Shown here piece by piece: positions 1 through 9,341 of a stretch of DNA of 64,000 bases (positions within the stretch are counted from its first letter, which is position 1; every line of letters starts with the position of its first letter). The translations under genes were made by a program, and so were the position numbers. The stretch comes from SB15 sp964639245. Lineage in GTDB: Bacteria; Chloroflexota; Anaerolineae; Aggregatilineales; J027. The stretch is taken from positions 62,001 through 126,000 of the forward strand of contig CAZXCU010000014.1 of assembly GCA_964639245.1 (NCBI GenBank). Direction: 5' to 3'. A model generated the notes under the pieces. The model ran no database searches. It saw only the letters and a list, made by a program, of their open reading frames with translations, and was not told the origin of the DNA.

Positions 1-246
1 ACGGCCCCGGGCAATTACGAAATTTACCAATTTGGCAATCCTGGCAAAAAAATTCAGATTAATCCGCCCGTGCTTTACAACCAAGAGACTTTTGTCGCTA
101 CCCTGAATTTTGATAATGCTGACACTGATTGGGACAACGGGACGTTTTACGTGGTCGAAATTTCTAATACCACCCAGAATAGCTGCGGTCAGGTGCAAAA
201 TAGCGGGTCAGCGCGTGTGACTACCACCTTCCAGACCGAACCCTGA
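1..246 (+). CDS. C-terminal end of an unknown, probably exported protein (partial)
   Basis: The frame is open from the first base and ends at TGA 244-246, giving the last 81 residues of a gene that starts before the window. The peptide is rich in Asn, Thr, Tyr and Gly and has only one Cys. It has the look of an extracellular beta-sandwich (alternating hydrophobic residues, a DTDWDNG acidic turn). No catalytic or membrane motif is visible and I do not recognise the family. It lies 30 bases before the response regulator, so it could be the end of a sensor or surface protein transcribed with it, but this is only inference from position. Confidence 0.6.
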   Translation, partial: TAPGNYEIYQFGNPGKKIQINPPVLYNQETFVATLNFDNADTDWDNGTFYVVEISNTTQNSCGQVQNSGSARVTTTFQTEP

Positions 247-276
247 GTCAGATTTTATGCTACACTGGAGATAAAG

Positions 277-945
277 ATGACCTCACAGAAGCCTATGACG
301 AAAATTTTGTTAGCAGACGACCATGTGATGATCCGGGCGGGGATTCGGCTGGTAATTGGTGAGATGAACGGTTATCAGGTAGTGGGCGAAGCCGATGATG
401 GGCAGCAGGCGGTGGAGCTTGCCCTCAAGTTCAAGCCCGATATTGCCTTGCTCGATATTGCTATGCCGCGTTTGAATGGTTTAGATGCTGCCGAACGGAT
501 TCTACGGGACTGCCCGAATACCAAAATTGCGATTTTATCCATGTATTCTAATGAGCAGTATGTCAAACGGGCTATCCAAATTGGGGCAAGTGCGTACCTC
601 TTAAAAAAATCGGCGGTGGCAGAACTTGAATTGGCCTTTAATGCCATTTTGCGCGGCGAACGCTACCTCAGCCCGCCGGTGGCGGATTTGCTGGTGAATG
701 AATTTTTGAATACCCGTCAGGAAAGTAACACAGAAAACAACATGGTGCTGACTTCCCGCGAACGGGAGATTGTTCAGCTGATCGCCGAAGGACATTCTAA
801 CCAAGAAATTGCTGACCAGTTGAGCTTGAGTGTCCACACTATTCGGACGCATCGCGGCAATCTGATGCAAAAATTGGGTCTGCATAACCAAGCGGATATT
901 GTGCGCTACGCGATTCAAGCCGGGTTAATCCAACCGCCCGAATAA
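277..945 (+). CDS. NarL/FixJ-type DNA-binding response regulator
   Basis: A two-component response regulator of 222 residues, the normal length for the NarL family. The receiver domain (about 8-125) has the acidic pair ADD at 13-15, the phospho-acceptor Asp at about 60 in LLDIAMPRLNG, and the conserved Lys in YLLKKS. The LuxR-type helix-turn-helix (about 157-215) starts LTSREREIVQLIAEG and contains the recognition helix SVHTIRTHRGNL. A GGAGA ribosome site precedes the ATG. No histidine kinase gene is visible next to it. The partner may lie upstream of the window or elsewhere. The genes downstream on this strand are Tad pilus genes, so a role in surface or attachment control is possible but not shown. 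Confidence 0.93.
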   Translation: MTSQKPMTKILLADDHVMIRAGIRLVIGEMNGYQVVGEADDGQQAVELALKFKPDIALLDIAMPRLNGLDAAERILRDCPNTKIAILSMYSNEQYVKRAIQIGASAYLLKKSAVAELELAFNAILRGERYLSPPVADLLVNEFLNTRQESNTENNMVLTSREREIVQLIAEGHSNQEIADQLSLSVHTIRTHRGNLMQKLGLHNQADIVRYAIQAGLIQPPE

Positions 946-958
946 CCCAGCTACCTGA

Positions 959-1294
959 TTATTTTTGGTTTTGCAGCAATCCTTCTAGCTGGGTTAAACG
1001 CATTTTGAGGGCCGTGATATTGTGTAGCAAGTGGTCTCTTTCGAGCAGCCCTTTGAGGTAAGCCTCGCGATCTTCACTGCTAGAGAGTTCTTCGACCAAT
1101 TCTTTGCTCCGTTGCCCAAAGAGTGTCATCACCGCTTTAAATTCATCCATCAAACGGTCTAAGAGGGTTAGGTTGGCCTGCCGTTCCATTTCCTCATCTT
1201 CAATCACCTGATACGACACCAGCTCTAGGAACGATTCTTGGATATGCTGAGGCCAAGTTTCAAAATTTTCTAGCAAATCGCGGCCAAGTGACAT
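959..1294 (-). CDS. Small acidic helical protein of unknown function
   Basis: A 111-residue protein convergent with the response regulator, with only 13 bases between them. It has a good ribosome site (AAAGGAG) before its ATG. The sequence is highly charged, lacks cysteine and any membrane segment, and looks almost wholly helical. The last third (about 78-108) has leucine/isoleucine heptads that fit a short coiled coil. I do not recognise a named family. A phasin-like or scaffold role would be a guess. The ribosome site and clean codon use make it a real gene. Confidence 0.7.
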   Translation of the reverse strand: MSLGRDLLENFETWPQHIQESFLELVSYQVIEDEEMERQANLTLLDRLMDEFKAVMTLFGQRSKELVEELSSSEDREAYLKGLLERDHLLHNITALKMRLTQLEGLLQNQK

Positions 1295-1486
1295 GATATT
1301 TGCTCCTTTGGTTTTCCAATGATGTTTACCTACTACTTTAGTTTAAAACAAATCACGCAAATATACGCTAAACAGGGTAAATTTTGCGGGTAATCTACTA
1401 CATCCCCTTCATGCGATTTACCCTCTGTGTCGTATCGGGTTTTGCACCACTTTTTTATACCCTTAGGCTATGAAAGAGAGGCGTGC

Positions 1487-1927
1487 ATGAAACGGCGACA
1501 ACAACTCGAACAAGGACAAGCGCTGGTTGAAACCGCGATTGGCTTTTTATTTATCCTCGTTATCTTGTTAGGGATGCTAGATTTAGGACGGTTGTACTTT
1601 TTGTATATCGCTCTGGAAGACAGTGCAGGCGAAGCTGCTTTGTATCTAGCGCTCAATTATAATTGTATTCAAGAAACTGACGGGTCAGAATGCGCCGACC
1701 CCAACAACGCCTACTATCGTGCCGAACACGCTGTCGATAATAACCTCGATTGGACAAAAGCCAATTTTACGATTGAAACATTAGATGGTGGAACCGGGAC
1801 AGGGGGGCGAGTTCGCGTCACCATTGAATATCCATTTACGCTGGTGACACCCATAATTTCCCAGATTATCGGCAGCAATACGCTCAAACTTAAATCCTCT
1901 GCCACGCAAACGATGGTCAGTGAGTAA
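1487..1927 (+). CDS. TadE-like pilus minor protein
   Basis: Short protein of about 146 residues with the TadE layout: a basic N-terminus, then EQGQALVETAIGFLFILVILLGMLDLGRLYF, i.e. a Glu followed by one long hydrophobic helix, then a small extracytoplasmic domain with two Cys. TadE-type proteins are pseudopilins of tight-adherence (Flp/Tad) systems. The ATG at 1487 is chosen over an upstream GTG (1427) because a GAGAGG ribosome site lies just before it and the TadE helix then sits at the usual distance from the N-terminus. It is followed almost without a gap by two further Tad-related genes, suggesting an operon. The prepilin peptidase, ATPase and secretin genes are not in the window. Confidence 0.85.
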   Translation: MKRRQQLEQGQALVETAIGFLFILVILLGMLDLGRLYFLYIALEDSAGEAALYLALNYNCIQETDGSECADPNNAYYRAEHAVDNNLDWTKANFTIETLDGGTGTGGRVRVTIEYPFTLVTPIISQIIGSNTLKLKSSATQTMVSE

Positions 1928-1940
1928 AGGGAAACATGCC

Positions 1941-3584
1941 ATGAACACAATCACCCGTCGGACACGCGGGCAGGCCATGACCGAATTTGCGCTGACCCTG
2001 CCCATTTTAACCCTCGTGATTTTTGGGCTGATTGACTTTGGGCGCTTGTTATTCACCTATGCCCAAGCCTCCAATGCCCTACGCAATGCGGTTCGTTATG
2101 CAGAGGTCATCGGGTACGCGGATGCAAGTTCCAAAGTCTATTTGGATTGCCCCAGCATGACCAATGCAGCCGGCAAAATCTTTTTTGCCGAAAGCCAGAC
2201 TATTGACATCAAATATATTGATGCCAGCACACCGTTGGGGTCTCCCACGACCTATACCTGCGCTACCACCAATTTGGATGACAAATTGGAAAATGGCGAT
2301 ATTCTGGAAATTCGCCTGCGTGCCAAAGTCAAATTGATTGCTTTTCCGATGGCGGACATTCCCTTCGATTTTGTCGGACGACGTACCATCGTCAAGAAAA
2401 TTGATATTGGTGGGGAGTGTATTGGCACAGATGAAGATTTGTGTGACCGCGATTTTGACGGGCTGGCTGATGGTTGGGAACGCGCCGAATTTGGCGGAAT
2501 CTCTGTTTATAATGCCACAGACGACCCTGATGGCGATGGCTGTAACAATGGCTGCGAGGAAATCAACGGCACAGACCCGACTCTTGCAGATACAGGCGCA
2601 CCGGGCGATACAACCGGGATTCCCACCCCGCCGCAGCCCACCAATTTCACCGCTACCGCGAATTGTTCGACGGGTAAGGTAAGTTTTTCATGGGATGCTG
2701 TTTCGCCCATTCCAAGTCGTGGGGAAATTCGCAACCGTGCCACAGGGCTAATTTCAGTCCGCTTGGATGACCAACCGCTTGGCTTGATTACCGACAGCAC
2801 CTGTGTCAACTGCGATACCATCAGCACAACCAACGGCTATAAAGAATATGTGCTGTCCTTTACCAATGGCACCCCACCGACTGCCGTGAAAGGGCCAGAC
2901 TCGGCAGTCGTGAAAGTCGCGTGTGCTGCCCAACCGCCTGCGCCGATTAATTTCTTCGCACAGGTTGATTGTGCGGCAAAAACAGTCGATTTTTCGTGGA
3001 TTTGGGGGGTGACTGAACCCCGCCCGACCCGTGCGGAAATTCGTAATGCAACCAACAACCAAGTCATTTCTAATATTACTAACACCACACAGACCACCTG
3101 TATAGATTGTGTGACCAGTTTTCCGACGAATGGCACACGCAGTTACTATATCGTGGCTTTTAATGGCATAGTGGGTGTTGGGCCGGGCGAAGTCGTTAGT
3201 TTAGCCTCGAATACTGCCACCGCTACTTGTCCCAGCACTACCGCCACAATTACCGGAACGCTCTGGGGTGATTCTGGCAATCCGCGTAACCGTGAAATGG
3301 ACGGCAACGAGAGCAAATTTAAAACCCAGACCATTACCCTATACAGTCTTGACGCTGGTGGCCCGTCCTACACGGCGACGACCAACACCTCCGGCACTTA
3401 TACTTTCACCAATCTTCCCCCCGGCGATTACAAAATGGTCGTGCCATTGAGCATCGCAAGCGGCGGAAATTGGGCGTTAGACGTGGTACGGGGGAGCATG
3501 AGCGCGGTGCTGGTGCATCATGAAATCACCTTCCGCATTGTTTCCGGTCAAATTTTTACCTTGAATTTTGGCTACAAAAAGTAG
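1941..3584 (+). CDS. TadE-like protein with large C-terminal adhesin-like region
   Basis: About 547 residues. The N-terminus is a second TadE-like segment (RGQAMTEFALTLPILTLVIFGLIDFGRLLF), followed by an extracytoplasmic part unusual for TadE. That part has Asp-rich calcium-binding motifs like thrombospondin type 3 repeats (DRDFDGLADGWE, DPDGDGCNNG) near residues 170-205. Two fibronectin-III-like domains follow, each with Cys pairs (about 230-330 and 330-425), then an SdrD-B/carboxypeptidase-regulatory-like domain (about 440-545, GTLWGDSGNP ... SGTYTFTNLPPGDY). The ATG at 1941 is preferred to the GTG at 1920, which overlaps the previous gene, because GGGAAA precedes it. Such a fusion suggests a pilus tip or surface adhesin. 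The function is inferred from domains only. Confidence 0.85.
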   Translation: MNTITRRTRGQAMTEFALTLPILTLVIFGLIDFGRLLFTYAQASNALRNAVRYAEVIGYADASSKVYLDCPSMTNAAGKIFFAESQTIDIKYIDASTPLGSPTTYTCATTNLDDKLENGDILEIRLRAKVKLIAFPMADIPFDFVGRRTIVKKIDIGGECIGTDEDLCDRDFDGLADGWERAEFGGISVYNATDDPDGDGCNNGCEEINGTDPTLADTGAPGDTTGIPTPPQPTNFTATANCSTGKVSFSWDAVSPIPSRGEIRNRATGLISVRLDDQPLGLITDSTCVNCDTISTTNGYKEYVLSFTNGTPPTAVKGPDSAVVKVACAAQPPAPINFFAQVDCAAKTVDFSWIWGVTEPRPTRAEIRNATNNQVISNITNTTQTTCIDCVTSFPTNGTRSYYIVAFNGIVGVGPGEVVSLASNTATATCPSTTATITGTLWGDSGNPRNREMDGNESKFKTQTITLYSLDAGGPSYTATTNTSGTYTFTNLPPGDYKMVVPLSIASGGNWALDVVRGSMSAVLVHHEITFRIVSGQIFTLNFGYKK

Positions 3585-3593
3585 GGGCAGAAC

Positions 3594-4790
3594 ATGAAAA
3601 CTCTCTTGAAACGGGCAATTCCAACCCGACACACTGCGGAAGCGGGGCAATCGATTGTGATTATTGCGCTGGTGATGGTGCTGCTGCTGGGAATCGCAGG
3701 GCTTGCGATTGACGGCGGTGGGCTACTGCTCCTGCGGCGAGATGCTCAAAATGCCGTCGATTCAGCGGTGGTGGCGGCTGCCTATGCTCGCTGTACCAAT
3801 GGCAATGTCGAAGAAGCGGCACGCACCGCCGCCAAAGACAATGGCTTTGTGAATGATTCGATTACTACGGTGAACGTCAACACCCCGCCTTTGCAGGGGC
3901 CTAAAGCCGGCGACACCAATTTTGTTGAGGTTTCTATCACCCGTGAAAAACCAAAATTTTTCATTCAGGTGGTGTATGGTGGAAAACTCGAAGTGACTGC
4001 ACGCGGCGTTGGCTACTGCAAACCCGGTACAGAGATGTTCGCGGGCGGGGCGATTTTCGCGGGGTCAGAAGATTGTCAGGATGGCGTAAATCTGGGCGGG
4101 TCAAGTGTGTATATTGAAGGCAATGTCCACAGCAATGGCGACCTCAAATCCACCGGGAGCGACCATAATATCTACGGTTCTGGCACGGCGGCTGGGGGAA
4201 TCCAGGGGAGCGCAACTTTTTATCCTAACCCGGCACAGGGCGGGGTGCCTCCCAAAAAGAATATTCCCCTGCTTTATAACGTGGCGGATTTCGCACCGGG
4301 CGGCAAATTTGCCCAAGAAGCCACGGCTGTTGGCAGTTATCACGCTTTTTCAGGCGATATTGACCTGCCCGGCGCACTGGCTAATCCGGTTGGCGGACTA
4401 ATTTATGTGGATGGGGATGTTGACCTCAATAAATTGGAAGTTGACCAAGCCAAAGGTATTACCATTGTCGCAACTGGGGAAATTAAATTCACCAACCAAG
4501 TAAAATCTCAGGTGATTGATGCGTACCTGTCTAACGGTCTGCTGTTCTTTAGCATGTACGAAGCGACGAACTGCGGAACAACCGGCGGGATTAGCATTTC
4601 GGGTTCTAATCACCGTCTTTATGGGCTGCTCTATGCGCCGCACGGCCCCATCAGCATTTCCGGTTCGGATGTGCGAATTGAAGGCGCTTTAATTGCTGAT
4701 ACTGTGGGAAATTCCGCGTCCGATACGGTCATTATCCATGACCCGACTGTGATTCCTCCCACACCCCCTGAAATTGTGGTCGCGGAATAA
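3594..4790 (+). CDS. TadG-like pilus assembly protein
   Basis: A 398-residue protein beginning nine bases after the previous stop. Residues about 17-65 match the TadG/TadE N-terminal module: AEAGQSIVIIALVMVLLLGIAGLAIDGGGLLLLRRDAQNAVDSAVVAAAYARC, i.e. a membrane helix followed by the typical Asp-Gly and R-x-x-QNAVDSA region. The remainder is Gly-, Ser- and Asn-rich with repeated short strands (for example SSVYIEGNVHSNGDL, ISISGSNHRLYG, ISISGSDVRIEG), which suggests a right-handed beta-helix exposed outside the membrane. It completes a three-gene TadE/TadE/TadG cluster. A hairpin terminator follows. Confidence 0.85.
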   Translation: MKTLLKRAIPTRHTAEAGQSIVIIALVMVLLLGIAGLAIDGGGLLLLRRDAQNAVDSAVVAAAYARCTNGNVEEAARTAAKDNGFVNDSITTVNVNTPPLQGPKAGDTNFVEVSITREKPKFFIQVVYGGKLEVTARGVGYCKPGTEMFAGGAIFAGSEDCQDGVNLGGSSVYIEGNVHSNGDLKSTGSDHNIYGSGTAAGGIQGSATFYPNPAQGGVPPKKNIPLLYNVADFAPGGKFAQEATAVGSYHAFSGDIDLPGALANPVGGLIYVDGDVDLNKLEVDQAKGITIVATGEIKFTNQVKSQVIDAYLSNGLLFFSMYEATNCGTTGGISISGSNHRLYGLLYAPHGPISISGSDVRIEGALIADTVGNSASDTVIIHDPTVIPPTPPEIVVAE

Positions 4791-4815
4791 CAGATAATCC
4801 GTTCCTTATGAGTGG

Positions 4816-4848
4816 AGCAGGGTGTTGCATACCACCCTGCTTTTTTTA
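4816..4848 (+). terminator. Rho-independent terminator after the Tad cluster
   Basis: Perfect 9-bp stem AGCAGGGTG/CACCCTGCT with an 8-base loop, followed by a run of seven T. It ends the TadE-TadE-TadG transcript. The next 230 bases (to 5076) contain no gene that I can see. They are AT-rich and presumably hold the promoter of the following secreted-protein gene, but I cannot pick out convincing -35/-10 boxes. Confidence 0.85.
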
Positions 4849-5076
4849 TCCCTTGTTCGTTTGAATAGCGTTAGTAAAATGACACTTAAATTTAACTGAG
4901 TAAGCACTTAGTCAACTTGTCCTCCATTCAGAACACCATATACTACATCTATCGGGAAAAATTAATGCTCATGTATCTACGCGCATTACAATTTGTGGTG
5001 CTATAAATGAGATAGTTACGCAGACTATCTGGGTAGCCATTAATTTTTAACTTCACCGTCCTTCTTGGAGGAAAGC

Positions 5077-5583
5077 ATGTTCAAAAAAATCAGTTTGCAT
5101 GTCCTTGTCATCGTCTTGTTGGTAGGTGTGATGACCGCCAACGCTGGTTTAAGTTTCATTGGGGGTGCATCGGTACGTTTTGGCTCAGTGGTCGGGACAG
5201 TCACAATTGCAGGTTTCGGGAATGATACAGAATCAGTCACTGTCAATATGAATGTTCAGGGTTCAGGGCTAACTGCCTACTGCCGTAACAAGGGTGGTAA
5301 CGAAGCGCCCGGTCAAAATCCGATTTCCGTCAATGCCTACACGACCTCCGCGCCCATCGCACCTGTAAAAAATGGCAAAGCCACGGTTGACATGCGGGTT
5401 GAGGTGTTGCCCACCGCTGAACAAGCCGGCTGCCCCAACAAAAATTGGAGCGTCGTTGATTTGACGGGTACACTATATGTGACCTTTACCGCCGTAGATA
5501 ACTCGGTCAACCCACCCGCCACGATTTCGCAAACCTTGGTGTGCAATATCAATCAGCGCAACGCCACTATCACCTGTCAATAA
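5077..5583 (+). CDS. Small secreted protein of unknown function
   Basis: 168 residues with a clear signal peptide (MFKKISLHVLVIVLLVGVMTANA). The mature part is beta-rich, with four Cys, one each in ...YCRNKG, GCPNKNW, LVCNIN and ITCQ. The ATG at 5077 is chosen because GGAGGAAAGC lies directly before it. The alternative TTG at 5065 overlaps that ribosome site. It is flanked by terminators and so is probably a single-gene transcription unit. I do not recognise the family. It sits between the pilus genes and a signalling kinase. Confidence 0.7.
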   Translation: MFKKISLHVLVIVLLVGVMTANAGLSFIGGASVRFGSVVGTVTIAGFGNDTESVTVNMNVQGSGLTAYCRNKGGNEAPGQNPISVNAYTTSAPIAPVKNGKATVDMRVEVLPTAEQAGCPNKNWSVVDLTGTLYVTFTAVDNSVNPPATISQTLVCNINQRNATITCQ

Positions 5584-5603
5584 TTTACCACGCTTAAATT
5601 TGC

Positions 5604-5631
5604 AAAAGGGACGTTTTTTACGTCCCTTTTT
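5604..5631 (+). terminator. Rho-independent terminator
   Basis: 11-bp perfect stem AAAAGGGACGT/ACGTCCCTTTT around a T5 loop, ending in T residues, 20 bases after the stop of the secreted-protein gene. Confidence 0.85.
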
Positions 5632-5679
5632 GTATCCCCGAATGCCAATTTCAACTACAATTATTCTCAATACAACGGG

Positions 5680-8600
5680 ATGATGGCAATGAATATCGTG
5701 GCGAATCGATATGAACTCGTCCGTAAACTTGGCGAAGGCGGGATGGGCGCTGTTTATGAGGCCTATGACCGCCTGAACAAACAAGCAGTCGCCTTTAAAC
5801 AGGTGCAGCATAACACGCCGCAGACGGCGCTGGACAGTATGGGGATGCGGGTGGCCTTAACCCATGAATTTCAAGTGCTGGCTTCCTTGCATCACCCGCA
5901 TATCATCAGCGTACAGGATTATGGATTCGACGAAAACCGCCAACCCTATTTCACCATGTCGCTGCTTAATAACCCGCAGACGATTATTCAAGCCGGTAGG
6001 AATTTAGCTGTCCAAGACAAAGTACGCTTGCTGATTCAAATGCTGCAAGCGCTGGCCTATCTGCATCGACGGGGCATTATCCACCGCGATTTAAAGCCAG
6101 ATAACGCGTTGGTCGATGAACACGGACAGGTGCGTGTGTTGGATTTTGGGATTGCCCTGCCAGAAGTCAACGCCGAAGAAAACGACCAACTGGCCGGCAC
6201 CCTAACCTATATCGCCCCCGAAATTTTACGCGGCGAACCCGTTAGCACCAGTTCCGATTTATACGCGGTGGGGGTGATGGCCTACGAACTTTTCGCGGGT
6301 AGGCATCCCTTCGATACCAGCAGTACACAAGCACTTTTAGAATCCGTTTTAATGCTCCCGCCCAATCTGAATGCCCTACAAACTGGTATTTTAGCCAGTG
6401 GGGATTTTCCCCAGCAAAAAACAGATCTTTACGAAACCATCGCTGATGATGTGACACTGATGGATGTCGATACCATCATCGTCAGTGACTATTTTGAGAA
6501 AATGGCGCGTCCCGAACCTGTTTCTACTTACCTGCCTGAAGCTGTTGAAAATCCGCTGCTGTCTGTTATTCAAAAACTGCTCGCTAAAAATCCCTATGAA
6601 CGTTACCCCGATGCAGATAGCACAATTGCCGCGTTAAGTGCAGCTACCCACCAACCTGTACCGCAGGAAAGTACAGCGATTCGGGAAAGTTTTTTGCAAG
6701 CGGCACGATTTGTAGGGCGGGAGAAAGAATTTGGTCAGTTAATGAACGCGCTGGAAGATGCGCTGGATAATCGTGGGGGGACATGGCTGATTGGTGGGGA
6801 AAGTGGGGTCGGCAAATCGCGCCTGTTGGATGAACTTCGCACACAGGCACTGGTACGTGGGGCATGGGTACTGCGCGGACAAGGAGTCGCGGAAGGTGGG
6901 CTGCCCTACCAACTCTGGCGAGAACCCTTGCGCCGTTTGATTCTGGCAACCGATATTTCTCTGGGCGAGGCCAGCGTGTTGAAATATATTGTTCCAGATA
7001 TTGAAGACCTCCTGCAAACCCCTGTCCCTGATGCCCCAGATATTGAAGGCCCGGCATGGCGACAGCGTTTACTCAACGCGATTGGTGAAGTGTTCCGCCA
7101 ACAGCGTCATCCCACCTTGTTGATTCTGGAAGATTTACAGTGGGGTTTGGAAAGTCTGGAAGTTCTCAAGCATCTTTTGATCATCGACCAAGATTTGCCC
7201 CTGCTCATTATTGGTAGTTACCGGGATGATGAACGCCCCGACTTGCCACAAGAACTTTCGGACGTACAGGTTATCAAATTGGAACGGCTCAAAGAGGACA
7301 GCATCGAGCAGTTAAGCGTTTCAATGTTGGGAGAAGCGGGTCGTCAACCCGAATTGCTTGACCTGCTCCGCCGCGAAACAGAGGGGAATGTCTTTTTCTT
7401 GGTCGAGGTGGTGCGGGCAATGGCAGAAGAAGCCGGACGCTTGAGCGACATTGGGCAGATGAATCTCCCGCAGCAGGTTTCAGCCGGTGGCATCCAACAG
7501 GTCATTCAACGGCGTTTGGGGCGTGTTCCAGACACTGCGCGTCCCTTGCTCAATCTTGCCGCAGTGGCAGGACGACTGCTCGATTTAAAACTGCTCCAGC
7601 AGTTAATGCCGGCGATTGACATTTCAACATGGCTAGCGGAGTGTTCTAATGTAGCGGTGCTGGAAGCTATGGAAGGCCAGTGGCGTTTTACCCATGATAA
7701 ACTGCGTGAAGGGCTGCTGCGTTCATTGGATGAGGCACAACGGCGTGAATTCCATTTTCAGGTAGCAGAGGCACTTGCCAGCCTGTATCATGACCAAGAT
7801 GATTACGCTATGATCATCAGCGACCATTATGAACAAGCCTCCGCCGATTCAGAGGCGGTGCGCTGGTGTGTACGGGCGGGTCTCCATGCCCAAGCCTCCT
7901 ATGTGCCACAAACTGCGATCACCTATTATCAAAAAGCGCTGACTTATTGGCAGTCGCTTCCGCCTGCATCCTTGAGCGAACAAATGAAAGTCTATGACGG
8001 GTTAGGGATGATGCTCAACTGGCAAGCGCGATATGAAGAGGCGGTTCAGATTTTTCAAGCGCAGGCTGCCCTTGCTGAAAAACATAGTGCGTCAGAAGAA
8101 CAGGTCAACGGGCTCTATGGTATTGCCTATGCTTACACCAACCAGGGAGATTTACGTACTGCAATCGAGTATCTTTCCCAAGCCGAACCCATTGCCCGCC
8201 AGTCCGATGCTAACCATGCCCTGTCCCGCATTTTATGGTTGCGCGGGGTCAATATGTATCGCTTGGGGGATGCCGAAGCAACTTTTGCGCTGAGTCAGGA
8301 AGTTCGTACCATTAGCCATACGCTGGGGAATCGTAGCCAAGAAGCCCAAAGCCTGAATCTGATGGGGGCGGTGCAATATGCGCTGGGGGATTACCGCCAA
8401 GCCGCCGATTTATTTGAGCAAGCCTACGAAATTTTCGTGGAATTGGGAGAACGCGCCCAAGCGGTCTCGCTGGTCAATAATTTGGGCTTTCTAGCGGAAG
8501 CTCGCGGGGATTACGATGTCGCTCTTATCCGCTACACCGAAGCGTTGCGGATTGCCCGCGAAATCGGGATTCGGGATGCGGAAATGCTCTATCTGAGCAA

Positions 8601-9114
8601 TTTGGGGGGAGTCAAAACCAAACTCGGTGATTTTCTGGCTGCCGAACTTGATTTGCGTGAGGTCATCGCGCTGGCGGAAACTGCCCCCTTTGGGCAGCTC
8701 TCCGAAACCTATCGTTTTTTGGGAGTTGCCATGTTGGGGCAAGGCTACAGGCAAGACGCGCTTCAAGCCGCCCAAAAAGCGATGGAACTGGGGCAAGCCG
8801 TTGGCGGAACAGAATATGTTGCAGGGGCGTGGGGTGTGCTAGGGCAAGTCGCTGCCCAGCTACAACAGCCCATCACAATAGAGGAAAAAGCCTATAGCGC
8901 GGAGGCGTGTTTTCAGCAGGCCAGTCAACACTATCAAGAATCTGGCATGGAAGGGGATAGGGCGCGGGTGCTGCGTGAGTGGGCAAAATATGAATTAACC
9001 AAAGGCGATACCCGCCGTGCGGCTGACCTCTGGGCAGAAGCCAAAGCCATTTTTCTCAAAATTGGTGCTGAACTTGAAGTCACCCGCCACAGCCACGACA
9101 TGCCTTTAGAATAA
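5680..9114 (+). CDS. Ser/Thr protein kinase fused to AAA-type ATPase and TPR array
   Basis: 1144 residues, three modules. (1) Hanks-type kinase, about 10-270: glycine loop GEGGMGAVYEAYD (18-30), VAFK lysine at 40, catalytic loop HRDLKPDN (135-142), DFG at 155-157 and APE at 179-181. All key residues are present, so the kinase should be active. (2) A NACHT/AAA-16-like ATPase, about 345-600: FVGRE entry motif, Walker A GGESGVGKS near 372 and Walker B LLILEDLQWG near 481. (3) About 750-1140, degenerate tetratricopeptide repeats. This layout matches large kinase/ATPase signalling regulators of Chloroflexi and Myxobacteria. No transmembrane helix is seen, so it is cytosolic. The first of three close ATGs (5680, 5683, 5689) is used. 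The true one is uncertain. The substrate is unknown. Confidence 0.92.
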   Translation: MMAMNIVANRYELVRKLGEGGMGAVYEAYDRLNKQAVAFKQVQHNTPQTALDSMGMRVALTHEFQVLASLHHPHIISVQDYGFDENRQPYFTMSLLNNPQTIIQAGRNLAVQDKVRLLIQMLQALAYLHRRGIIHRDLKPDNALVDEHGQVRVLDFGIALPEVNAEENDQLAGTLTYIAPEILRGEPVSTSSDLYAVGVMAYELFAGRHPFDTSSTQALLESVLMLPPNLNALQTGILASGDFPQQKTDLYETIADDVTLMDVDTIIVSDYFEKMARPEPVSTYLPEAVENPLLSVIQKLLAKNPYERYPDADSTIAALSAATHQPVPQESTAIRESFLQAARFVGREKEFGQLMNALEDALDNRGGTWLIGGESGVGKSRLLDELRTQALVRGAWVLRGQGVAEGGLPYQLWREPLRRLILATDISLGEASVLKYIVPDIEDLLQTPVPDAPDIEGPAWRQRLLNAIGEVFRQQRHPTLLILEDLQWGLESLEVLKHLLIIDQDLPLLIIGSYRDDERPDLPQELSDVQVIKLERLKEDSIEQLSVSMLGEAGRQPELLDLLRRETEGNVFFLVEVVRAMAEEAGRLSDIGQMNLPQQVSAGGIQQVIQRRLGRVPDTARPLLNLAAVAGRLLDLKLLQQLMPAIDISTWLAECSNVAVLEAMEGQWRFTHDKLREGLLRSLDEAQRREFHFQVAEALASLYHDQDDYAMIISDHYEQASADSEAVRWCVRAGLHAQASYVPQTAITYYQKALTYWQSLPPASLSEQMKVYDGLGMMLNWQARYEEAVQIFQAQAALAEKHSASEEQVNGLYGIAYAYTNQGDLRTAIEYLSQAEPIARQSDANHALSRILWLRGVNMYRLGDAEATFALSQEVRTISHTLGNRSQEAQSLNLMGAVQYALGDYRQAADLFEQAYEIFVELGERAQAVSLVNNLGFLAEARGDYDVALIRYTEALRIAREIGIRDAEMLYLSNLGGVKTKLGDFLAAELDLREVIALAETAPFGQLSETYRFLGVAMLGQGYRQDALQAAQKAMELGQAVGGTEYVAGAWGVLGQVAAQLQQPITIEEKAYSAEACFQQASQHYQESGMEGDRARVLREWAKYELTKGDTRRAADLWAEAKAIFLKIGAELEVTRHSHDMPLE

Positions 9115-9229
9115 GCGTGCCAAGCAGACTCGACAGTCTCCTTGCGTAAATTATGCTTTTTGTGACAAGTTAGATGCCCTAAAACGACCTTGCCACAGGC
9201 TTTACTCCTGTATAAACTAAACGTTGTGC

Positions 9230-9302
9230 GCTCCCGTAGCTCAGTGGATAGAGCGTCGGTTTCCTAAACCGTGCGTCGTGGGTTCGACTCCCGCCGGGAG
9301 CA
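9230..9302 (+). tRNA. tRNA-Arg (anticodon CCT)
   Basis: Full cloverleaf of 73 nt. The acceptor stem is GCTCCCG/CGGGAGC, the D arm GCTC-AGTGGATA-GAGC, and the anticodon loop TTCCTAA gives CCT. The T arm has loop TTCGACT, and the discriminator is A. CCA is not encoded. The first base pair of the anticodon stem is a T-T mismatch. No integrase or attachment-site repeat was found next to it. Confidence 0.95.
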
Positions 9303-9341
9303 TTTTAGCGGTCAGCCATCCACTTTCAACGAAGGATTGCC

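Noticed and set aside
9230..9302. tRNA-Arg as an integration site of a mobile island
   Set aside because: No integrase, no repeat of the tRNA 3' end and no change in gene character downstream were seen, despite an excisionase-like protein at 10139.
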